Below are positions 57,033 to 64,000 of a DNA stretch of 64,000 nucleotides, piece by piece. Under the pieces are notes generated by a model. The model was not told where the DNA came from. It did no database searches and was given only the letters and a program-made list of their open reading frames with translations. The stretch lies in NCBI RefSeq assembly GCF_001995985.1, contig NZ_MUFC01000005.1, positions 56,690-120,689 of the forward strand, written 5' to 3'. Position 1 is the first letter of the stretch. Each line of letters opens with the position of its first letter. Position numbers and translations under genes: made by a program. The stretch is from Salinivibrio sharmensis. GTDB taxonomy: Bacteria; Pseudomonadota; Gammaproteobacteria; Enterobacterales; Vibrionaceae.

Positions 57033-57307
57033 ATGAGAGTAATCTGGAGTACCGATACAGCTGAATCCGCCGTATGCCCAAAACACGAATGGAGTTTTGG
57101 AGAGAAAAGCTTGAACGAACTGTTCAGCGAGACAAAGAAAAGAACAGGGAATTAGCTGTTGATGGTTGGCACGTTTTTACTGCTTGGGAATGTGAGTCAA
57201 AGGAAGCTTCGGGAAAGATCGTAGAACAGATTCATAAGTTTTTAAGGGAGTGGAAAGTTAATGGCCAGAGAGTATACATTGCCACCAAGTGCTTCGTCAT
57301 TGTCTGA
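57033..57307 (+). pseudogene. vsr: vsr (very short patch repair endonuclease) broken by an internal deletion
   Basis: Vsr nicks next to T:G mismatches left by deamination of 5-methylcytosine. From ATG 57074 a 77-residue frame reads MPKTRMEFWREKLE, then VQRDKEKNRELAVDGW and FTAWECESKEASGK, which is clearly the C-terminal half of Vsr. Just upstream in another frame, ATG 57033 begins MRVIWSTDTAES, resembling the conserved Vsr N-terminal stretch. The middle of the protein, with the catalytic Asp and the HGCFWH motif, is missing; the junction is near 57066-57073 and shifts frame. An endonuclease activity is not expected. The 3' end overlaps the next gene by 47 bases. Confidence 0.85.
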
Positions 57308-58745
57308 GTCTATGAGAGACCTTGGATATTCTTTGGCGACAGCTGTTTCTGATATAATAGATAACAGTATCACGGCTGGATCGACCGAAGTCGATGTCTA
57401 CTGTGATTTGACTTGTGAAGAGCCGACACTGGTTATCATAGATAACGGAAGTGGAATGACACAGGACGAACTTCTACTTGCAATGAAACATGGTTCAGCT
57501 AACCCCAAGCAGACTAGAGAGCCTAATGATCTGGGTCGCTTTGGCTTGGGTTTGAAAACGGCTTCATTTTCACAATGTAGAAATTTGACGGTCGTCAGCT
57601 CGATTAATTCAATAGTTTGTGGAGCTGAATGGGATCTAGACCATGTAAGTAAGAGAGATGAATGGTGCCTGTCAATTCTGGATGACGATGATATCAAAAA
57701 AATACCGTACTTAGGGCACTTAGGTGAGACTGGTACAGCGGTTGTCTGGACTAAGTTAGATCGGTTGTTTGAAGACCAGTATGGTAGTAAGCGAGATGAA
57801 ATTGTTTTTGAAAAACTAGATCTCGTTGATCGCCATTTGTCTCTGGTTTTTCATAGGTTTCTAGCTGGTGAAGTTAAACATCATCCTAAATTTAGCATTC
57901 GTATAAACGGTAACTCCATAGATGCATTCGATCCATTCTGTCGAAAAATAAAAGCGACACAGGTACTGCCAAAGGAAATAGTCCGCGTTGATGGTATGGA
58001 AGTAGTTATTCAGCCATACATCCTACCGCATCATAGCAAGCTCACGGCGAAGGAATATGATTTCTACGAAGATCGTAGCAGCTTCATCTCAAATCAGGGA
58101 GCATATATCTACCGAAATGGCAGGCTTATGGCTTGGGGAGACTGGTTCAGGTTAGTTCCCAAAGGTGAAGCGACCAAGCTTGCTAGAGTTCAGATTGATT
58201 TTCCAAATGCTCTAGATGAAAGCTGGACAATTGATATTAAAAAATCGCGAGCAAGACCGCCGCATGAAGTTAGAGAAAGACTTAGACAGATATTGTCTAA
58301 GGTTGCTGGCACAAGCACCAGAATTCATCGAGGTAGAGGACAGAAGCTTTTCCAACATTCTCCTGAGTCAATTTGGGAGCGTTATGGTGATAGAAATCGA
58401 GTTCGGTTTGAGTTGAATTTATCTCATCCTCTTTTGCAAAGATTAAAGGAGGGGTTGTCAGACCAACAGTCTTCAATTTTACGTTCATATCTGGAAGCCG
58501 TTTCAGCAGCAATTCCGGTAGAGATGATCTACTCGGATTACTCTTCAGCGCCTAGAAGCGTTGATCAATTCTCAATAGAGAAAAACAATGTTTTACAAAA
58601 GCTCGAAGAGCTTAGAAAGTCCTTATTTGGTTCTGGTGAGATGAATGTCGATATGTTTCGGAATGTTATTGATTCTGTACGTATGTTTGATGCTCACAAG
58701 GAGCTGGTGGAACAATACTTTGAAGGGATAAAAAATGAGGAATGA
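57261..58745 (+). CDS. GHKL ATPase, MORC/MutL-like, of a modification/defence operon
   Basis: A 494-residue cytoplasmic protein with an N-terminal GHKL ATPase: N-box AVSDIIDNSI (Asp31, Asn35), G1 DNGSGM (61-66) and G2 LGRFGLGLK (91-99), then an S5-like second domain (DESWTIDIKKSRARPP). This is the MutL-related group from which eukaryotic MORC proteins were proposed to derive, found with methylases, Vsr and Z1 ATPases. The C-terminal 100 residues are helical. In such systems it probably clamps DNA and communicates between modification and nuclease parts, an inference. Overlaps the Z1 gene by 11 bases. Confidence 0.88.
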   Translation: MAREYTLPPSASSLSESMRDLGYSLATAVSDIIDNSITAGSTEVDVYCDLTCEEPTLVIIDNGSGMTQDELLLAMKHGSANPKQTREPNDLGRFGLGLKTASFSQCRNLTVVSSINSIVCGAEWDLDHVSKRDEWCLSILDDDDIKKIPYLGHLGETGTAVVWTKLDRLFEDQYGSKRDEIVFEKLDLVDRHLSLVFHRFLAGEVKHHPKFSIRINGNSIDAFDPFCRKIKATQVLPKEIVRVDGMEVVIQPYILPHHSKLTAKEYDFYEDRSSFISNQGAYIYRNGRLMAWGDWFRLVPKGEATKLARVQIDFPNALDESWTIDIKKSRARPPHEVRERLRQILSKVAGTSTRIHRGRGQKLFQHSPESIWERYGDRNRVRFELNLSHPLLQRLKEGLSDQQSSILRSYLEAVSAAIPVEMIYSDYSSAPRSVDQFSIEKNNVLQKLEELRKSLFGSGEMNVDMFRNVIDSVRMFDAHKELVEQYFEGIKNEE

Positions 58746-61446
58746 GAAAAAGAAGTTTGAAGCAAATAAGGTTTTTATCTCAGCTTTGATTAATACCGCA
58801 AAAGGAAAATGGGAAGAATATATCCCGACTCGAGAAGAAGTAGATGAATTGGCTATTAATCTAGCAGAAATGATGGGACTGCAGGAACTTGATGTCCTAA
58901 GTCTCGCTAAAGAAGCCTACTATGAAATAGATTCTAAAATGGGTGTGGGTGTTTCACTTGTAGATCCTGAGGCTGTTCATGATGATGAGTGGGTATATAA
59001 GCGTAAGGATATTAAGAAGTGGCTTTATTCAGATGCTTATGAAAAGTATCTAAGAGACAAAGGATGGTCACCAACAGTAGTTCAGTCTCTGAGTGATGTA
59101 GGTACCAAAATACTTGGTCATCTTCAAGATCCCACATCGCCCGGTGTGTGGGATAGACGAGGATTGGTTATTGGTCACGTGCAATCGGGTAAAACAGCGA
59201 ATTACCTAGGATTAGTGACAAAAGCGGCAGATGCTGGTTACAAGTTTATTATCGTTATTGCGGGTAGTCAAAATAACTTAAGAAAACAGACACAAGAAAG
59301 GTTTGATGAGGGCTTTATTGGAAGAACAAAAAATGGAGAAAGCTGGCAAGAGGTTGGCGTTGGACTTAGTTTTGATGAAATAAATTTTCCAGTCTCTGTG
59401 ACCAATGTTTACTCTGATTTCGATAAGAAAACTGCTGATATAAGTGGTTGGAGTCTCGGTAGCAGGTCTCAACCCGTAGTGATGGTAATCAAGAAAGAAC
59501 ATAATATCCTGAGAAACCTCAAACAATGGTTGGAAGATCTAAATACGAAAGAAAGCCGAACGGTAAGAGTGCCAATGTTGATGATCGACGATGAATCTGA
59601 CTATGCGTCGATTAATACGAAGAAAAATTCGGATGAGACAACCACGATTAACAAAGGCATTCGAGAGATTCTAAACTTATTCGATAAATCCGCTTATGTG
59701 GCATACACAGCAACACCATTTGCGAATATTTTTATTAACCCAGATGCTTATGGTGGTGATCAAGATCTGCAAGATGATCTCTTCCCTAGAGACTTTATTT
59801 ATTGTCTCGATGCTCCGACAACATATTTTGGCCCTGATAGGGTCTTCTTAGATGATGAGAGTTCTGAACGAATTTTAGAAACAATTGATGACGCAAAAAA
59901 CTATATTCATTTAGGTCATAAAAAAGATTTTGACGTTCTCGAACTGCCTCCATCCCTTTACAGAGCTATACGACAATTTGTTTTAGTAAAAGCAATTAGA
60001 AAGGTAAGAGGGCAAGATGAAAAGCATTGCTCAATGCTGGTAAATGTTTCTAGGTTCGTGGATGTTCAAAAATCAGTCCGCGCACACATCAGTGTATATC
60101 TCAAAAAGATGAAGGTAGCTATAAAGGCAAACTATTTGATGCCGGATTCAGTCTCTCAAAAAAATGAATATATGGATCAGTTGAAACAGACTTTTGAAGC
60201 TGATTATTGGGATGCTGATGTTTCTTGGAAAGAGCTAAAATGTACGTTGTATGACGCTGCTGAATCCATAAGAACTTTTGTTGTTAACAGTAAGTCCGAT
60301 GAGCCGCTTGATTACAAAAAATATGAAAGAGATGGCCATGGTTTAACAGCAATTGCTGTCGGTGGTTTAAGTCTTTCTCGTGGTCTTACAATTGAGGGGC
60401 TATGTATCAGTTATATGTACAGAAATACTCGAATGTACGACACGCTCATGCAGATGGGACGTTGGTTCGGTTATCGAACTGGATACGATGATTTATGTAA
60501 AGTTCATTTGCCTCATGATTCCATAGACTGGTATTCGCATATTGCGATTTCATCAGAAGACTTGCGAGACCAAGTTATACAAATGAGACTTGATGGATTA
60601 AGTCCTAGAGACTTTGGCTTATATGTAATGTCTCACCCTGATACTTTGCTAGTTACAGCTTCAAATAAAATGAGATCTGCGGAAAATATCACTGTAAGAC
60701 AGAGTTACAGTGAAAAAGCTATCGAAAGTGACACTCTTCCAGATGATCGAGAACTAAACGATTTTAATCAAAGTCTAATTATAAAATACTGGAAGGAAAA
60801 TTTTGGTGTAAAAGATAGAGAAGTTTTGCCAAATGAAGGTGGAAAAGGCTGGTACATAGGTGATGTTGATACAAAGATAATAATCGAGTTTTTAAACCAA
60901 TTCAAGTGTTCACCTAAAACACAGGAAAAGAGAAATTTTGCATTAAAGTACTTAAAGTCAATCGTCAAAAAATACCCACTCTCTGATGTTGCTTTAGTAT
61001 CAGAAAAGTATGGTTTGTTAGAGCACGATTATACTTTATCACCAAGAACTCGAAGTGCAACTTATGTAAAAGAAGATAAAAGCTGGCGTGTGAATCAAGC
61101 CCGTGTTGGAGGTAGGCATGAGCATTATGGACTATCTCAAGAGCAAAAAAATGCAGCGATGGAGAAAGCTGTTGCTGACGCTAAAGAAAAAGGAAAGGAA
61201 ATCAAAAGACCTTCAGACAGGTACTACAGGGTGGAAAGAAATAAGCCACTTCTTATTGTTTATAATTTGAATTTGGTTGATGGTGAAAATGAAAATCTTG
61301 CAGTTCCTGCTTTCGTTTTAAGCTTTCCCAAGGTGGACTATTCTCATACTGTATCAGTAGTCGCAAATCGAGTTTATTTGGAAAAATCAATTGGGATTGA
61401 TTTGGATAGTTTGATTCAAGATGAGGCCGAAGGTGAGGACGAATAA
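58735..61446 (+). CDS. Z1-domain helicase-like ATPase
   Basis: A 903-residue protein of the Z1 family, a superfamily-2-like ATPase confined mainly to restriction/defence operons. Walker A GHVQSGKTAN (147-156) with the Z1-specific QSGKT, Walker B MLMIDDESD (281-289), TATPFANIFINP (325-336) and a late LSRGLTIEGL...QMGRWFGYR segment equivalent to helicase motifs V and VI. It starts inside the MORC-like gene and its end overlaps the next gene, so all are likely translated as one unit. DNA translocation or unwinding is inferred from family motifs. Confidence 0.92.
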   Translation: MRNEKKKFEANKVFISALINTAKGKWEEYIPTREEVDELAINLAEMMGLQELDVLSLAKEAYYEIDSKMGVGVSLVDPEAVHDDEWVYKRKDIKKWLYSDAYEKYLRDKGWSPTVVQSLSDVGTKILGHLQDPTSPGVWDRRGLVIGHVQSGKTANYLGLVTKAADAGYKFIIVIAGSQNNLRKQTQERFDEGFIGRTKNGESWQEVGVGLSFDEINFPVSVTNVYSDFDKKTADISGWSLGSRSQPVVMVIKKEHNILRNLKQWLEDLNTKESRTVRVPMLMIDDESDYASINTKKNSDETTTINKGIREILNLFDKSAYVAYTATPFANIFINPDAYGGDQDLQDDLFPRDFIYCLDAPTTYFGPDRVFLDDESSERILETIDDAKNYIHLGHKKDFDVLELPPSLYRAIRQFVLVKAIRKVRGQDEKHCSMLVNVSRFVDVQKSVRAHISVYLKKMKVAIKANYLMPDSVSQKNEYMDQLKQTFEADYWDADVSWKELKCTLYDAAESIRTFVVNSKSDEPLDYKKYERDGHGLTAIAVGGLSLSRGLTIEGLCISYMYRNTRMYDTLMQMGRWFGYRTGYDDLCKVHLPHDSIDWYSHIAISSEDLRDQVIQMRLDGLSPRDFGLYVMSHPDTLLVTASNKMRSAENITVRQSYSEKAIESDTLPDDRELNDFNQSLIIKYWKENFGVKDREVLPNEGGKGWYIGDVDTKIIIEFLNQFKCSPKTQEKRNFALKYLKSIVKKYPLSDVALVSEKYGLLEHDYTLSPRTRSATYVKEDKSWRVNQARVGGRHEHYGLSQEQKNAAMEKAVADAKEKGKEIKRPSDRYYRVERNKPLLIVYNLNLVDGENENLAVPAFVLSFPKVDYSHTVSVVANRVYLEKSIGIDLDSLIQDEAEGEDE

Positions 61447-62407
61447 TTATAGGCCATGGGATGATATTAAGACACCCATTAGAGATCTAAGCGTAAGACA
61501 GGTAAGAAGCAGCAAATACCTTCCTCTCTATTGGGGAAAGGACTCTATCGGTCACTGTGTCTTTATTTATGAAATGACAGAAGATGGAGCAGAGATCTTT
61601 CAAAAAAACATGGTATCTATTCATGGGATAAAGATTGAGTACAGACTGCTTAGTACGACGGGAAATCAGGGCCTCATTTTGGTTCTTGAGAAGCATGTTG
61701 ATCAAGATCTTTTTTATAGCTTTTGCGAAACATTGATTCATGAACTTTCTGAAGTTTCAGACCCATTGGTTGGTTTGTCTATAGCTCTGTCCCAGATAAA
61801 ACGCTGGAAAGCATTTATGGCGGGGAAGAAAGGCCAGGTGCTTAGTGCAGAAGAAGTAAGGGGGCTGTTCGGTGAACTTAATTTCCTGCTACAAATGCTA
61901 AGGGAAATGAATAATGAGCTAGACGCGTTAGAAGCATGGCAGGGGCCTGAAACCTCTCATCAGGATTTTATATTTTCCGATACTGCCGTAGAAGTTAAGT
62001 CACTATCAGGCCGAGAGAGAAATGCGGTTAAAATATCTTCTGAAGATCAACTTGAAAGCTTGAGTAGTAGCCTTTTTCTTAAGGTTTTCAGACTGGTTGA
62101 TATGCCTGAGTCAAAAGCATCAACATCCTTGAACGAGTTAGTAAACGCAGTTGAAGAAACGCTAACTGAGGCTGAAGCTATAGAGATGTTTGATACAAAG
62201 CTGGCTAAAGCTGGCTATGTGAAAATGCTTGCTTACGATAAGCCTAAATTTATTGTCATTGAAGAGCAGACATATCATGTCGACCGTGAGTTTCCAAAGA
62301 TTGTAAGATCTGAATTACATACAGGTCTTACGAGAGTCGGCTATGAAATTAAGTTAGAAAGCGTTCGAGACTTTTTATGCGCAGATAAGGATGTATGGGG
62401 GAGGTAA
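61421..62407 (+). CDS. PD-(D/E)XK nuclease-like protein (DUF4420 type)
   Basis: A 328-residue protein with a restriction-endonuclease-like core: GLFGELNFL (Glu152), ETSHQDFIF (Asp182) and VEVKSL (Glu191-x-Lys193). This spacing and the EAWQGPETSHQDF sequence fit the DUF4420 family, which occurs beside Z1 proteins. It is the best candidate for the cutting subunit of the island. ATG 61421 lies within the Z1 gene; GTG 61433, with GAGG six bases upstream, is an equally good start. One base separates it from the AIPR gene. Confidence 0.85.
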   Translation: MRPKVRTNNYRPWDDIKTPIRDLSVRQVRSSKYLPLYWGKDSIGHCVFIYEMTEDGAEIFQKNMVSIHGIKIEYRLLSTTGNQGLILVLEKHVDQDLFYSFCETLIHELSEVSDPLVGLSIALSQIKRWKAFMAGKKGQVLSAEEVRGLFGELNFLLQMLREMNNELDALEAWQGPETSHQDFIFSDTAVEVKSLSGRERNAVKISSEDQLESLSSSLFLKVFRLVDMPESKASTSLNELVNAVEETLTEAEAIEMFDTKLAKAGYVKMLAYDKPKFIVIEEQTYHVDREFPKIVRSELHTGLTRVGYEIKLESVRDFLCADKDVWGR

Positions 62408-62408
62408 A

Positions 62409-64000
62409 ATGGAGCAAACTATCCAAGATTTTTTTCATGATTTCAAGCAGGACTTGTTAGCTGGGGCAGAGGCCAGTAGTAGTTTTCAATTGTCGCAGTT
62501 TGTAGAAACCGTCGCTCATGAGTTGATGGATACCGGATTTTTGGAAGGGTTTGAGCTTTGTCACTATCGGGCACAAAGAGGAATGAGAGTTGATGGTTAC
62601 TGGTTTAATGATGAGGGTACTTTAGATCTTATCATTGCAGATTTCGATTGTAGAGAAGAGTTGGCTTCTCTTACGGGGACCGAAATAGATAGCACTTTTA
62701 AGCGAGTTGCGAAGTTTTTTGAAGCAAGTAAACGCAAGGAGTTATTCAAAGACCTCGAAGAGACAGCTCCGGAATATGGGCTATCAAGGCAAGTTTATGA
62801 TCGAGGACGTGCAATTCAAAAGGTAAATTTTTATCTGTTCTCTGAGCGAGTTTTGAGTGGTCGAGTAAGCGTCATTAAAGATGATGAGGTTTCAGGAGTT
62901 CCAGCATCGTATCATATTTGGGATGTTTCTAGATTGCAGCGGCAACAAAGTTCCCGAGGCCAAAAGGAAATTCTTGATATAAATTTTCCTGAAACTTATG
63001 GAACAGGGATTTCGTGCCTGCCTGCACATTTAGGCTCAGATACTTACAAGTCTTACTTGATGGTAATTCCAGCAGCTATTTTATCATCAATGTATGAAAA
63101 ATATGGTGCTCGATTATTAGAGCAAAACGTACGATGTTTTTTACAGGCTCGAGGGAATGTTAATAAAGGGATAAGAAGTACCATTATAAATGAGCCGCAA
63201 ATGTTCTTTGCCTATAATAATGGTATTACTGCCACAGCTCAGGAAGTAGAAGTTAGGCTAGGAAGTTCCGGACTTGAAGTGGTGCGGATGAAAGATCTGC
63301 AAATAGTAAATGGCGGTCAAACCACTGCTTCACTATTTCATACAAGTCGTAAAGATAAGATTTCCTTGGAAGGTGTTTTTGTTCAGATGAAGCTATCAAT
63401 AATTGATAGCGAACAAAGTGAAGTCGTCGTGCCGAAGATTTCTGAATACGCAAACACTCAGAATAAAGTAAATGCTTCTGATTTCTTTTCAAATCATCCG
63501 TTTCATATTCGTATGGAAGAGTTCTCGAGGCGTATATGGGCCCCCGCTCAACAAGGGGCGCTACGAGAGACAAAATGGTTTTATGAGCGTGCCCGTGGTC
63601 AATATACTGATGCGCAAAGCAAGCTAACTCAAGGCGAAAAGAAAAAGTTTCAGGCAGAAAACCCCAAACCACAGATGTTCACTAAAACTGATCTTGCTAA
63701 GTTTGAGAACGTTTGGGACGAAAATCCAAGATTCGTTAACCTTGGAGCTCAGAAAAACTTTGCTCAGTATGCCAAGCGTATTGGCTCTGAATGGGAAAAA
63801 TCATCTAAATACTTTAACGAGTTTTATTACAAAAGAGCTATTGCTCGCGCCATCATTTTTAGAAAAACAGAAAAGTTGGTTTCAGCTCAGCCTTGGTATA
63901 ATGGTGGTTATAGAGCAAACGTTGTTGCTTATACATTAGCACTATTGGGCTATTACTCTTCAACGCTCGACAAGTCTATAGATTTTATACATATATGGAA
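62409..64000 (+). CDS. AIPR family (abortive infection phage resistance) protein, 3' end outside window
   Basis: The frame is open from ATG 62409 (MEQTIQDFFHDFKQDLL, with GAGG upstream) to the window end, about 530 codons. The family's hallmark segments are present: IRSTIINEPQMFFAYNNGIT (about residues 254-273) and LQIVNGGQTTASLF (about 297-310). The N-terminal region contains RGMRVDGYWF and LDLIIADFD, reminiscent of a nuclease-type core but not conclusive. AIPR proteins accompany Z1/MORC-type modification systems and give phage resistance in some hosts. The 3' end and any later island genes are unseen. Confidence 0.88.
   Translation, partial: MEQTIQDFFHDFKQDLLAGAEASSSFQLSQFVETVAHELMDTGFLEGFELCHYRAQRGMRVDGYWFNDEGTLDLIIADFDCREELASLTGTEIDSTFKRVAKFFEASKRKELFKDLEETAPEYGLSRQVYDRGRAIQKVNFYLFSERVLSGRVSVIKDDEVSGVPASYHIWDVSRLQRQQSSRGQKEILDINFPETYGTGISCLPAHLGSDTYKSYLMVIPAAILSSMYEKYGARLLEQNVRCFLQARGNVNKGIRSTIINEPQMFFAYNNGITATAQEVEVRLGSSGLEVVRMKDLQIVNGGQTTASLFHTSRKDKISLEGVFVQMKLSIIDSEQSEVVVPKISEYANTQNKVNASDFFSNHPFHIRMEEFSRRIWAPAQQGALRETKWFYERARGQYTDAQSKLTQGEKKKFQAENPKPQMFTKTDLAKFENVWDENPRFVNLGAQKNFAQYAKRIGSEWEKSSKYFNEFYYKRAIARAIIFRKTEKLVSAQPWYNGGYRANVVAYTLALLGYYSSTLDKSIDFIHIW

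Noticed and set aside
57074..57307. Treating the Vsr-like frame as an intact small gene
   Set aside because: It starts at the middle of the Vsr domain and lacks the catalytic Asp and the HGCFWH region; N-terminal Vsr-like residues remain upstream in another frame.
63253..63672. 139-codon minus-strand ORF opposite the AIPR gene
   Set aside because: Antisense to a frame that carries clear AIPR motifs.

Overview
The window is a chromosomal segment of a gammaproteobacterium, most likely a halotolerant member of the Vibrionaceae (Salinivibrio-like). Several gene blocks are in classic enteric/vibrio order: ftsY-ftsE-ftsX-rpoH, glpE-glpG with glpR, ubiC-ubiA/plsB/lexA, nfuA-gntX/bioH, tex-greB/ompR-envZ and gmk-rpoZ-spoT-trmH-recG. 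A solitary ectoine hydroxylase gene (ectD) points to life in salt. The genus is an inference from gene content; no rRNA or tRNA gene is present to settle it.

Layout. 1-3.6 kb: SRP receptor FtsY (5' end cut by the window, with a Pro-Glu hexamer repeat), the FtsEX division complex and sigma-32. 3.9-7.6 kb: glycerol-3-phosphate genes glpE, glpG, glpT, glpR. 7.6-13.9 kb: a FliL-like protein, ubiquinone genes ubiC-ubiA, plsB, SOS repressor lexA with two LexA boxes, and a lone SAM methyltransferase behind a Fur-like site. 14.1-21.7 kb: a complete caa3-type cytochrome c oxidase cluster with assembly and heme A genes. 21.7-32.5 kb: a small lipoprotein, dinF, nfuA, gntX, bioH, two unknown vibrio-type genes, tex, greB, ompR-envZ and a YtrA-type GntR regulator. 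32.5-38.5 kb: the spoT operon on the minus strand. 38.9-42.6 kb: ectD, periplasmic glpQ, a structured repeat element and a MATE exporter with an unusual leader. 43.3-49.0 kb: a five-gene YejABEF-type peptide ABC transporter. 49.2-55.4 kb: a gluconate module in which a TRAP transporter, gluconate kinase, 6-phosphogluconate dehydrogenase and a LacI-type GntR repressor are tied together by two GntR-like operators.

From about 55.4 kb to the window end the base composition turns AT-rich and the genes become a multi-gene DNA modification/defence island. It holds a C5-cytosine methyltransferase, a vsr mismatch endonuclease gene broken by an internal deletion, a MORC/MutL-like GHKL ATPase, a Z1-domain helicase-like ATPase, a PD-(D/E)XK (DUF4420-type) nuclease-like protein and an AIPR protein that runs off the end. 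This gene set was predicted from comparative genomics of MutL/MORC ATPases in restriction systems; I know of no settled mechanism. It is the most interesting part of the window.

The housekeeping blocks need little comment. The items worth a second look are the island and its broken vsr, the two GntR operators of the TRAP gluconate operon, a degenerate Sco-like gene in the oxidase cluster, the leader hairpin of the MATE gene, a palindromic repeat element near 41.2 kb, and an 18-bp sequence shared by two distant promoter regions.
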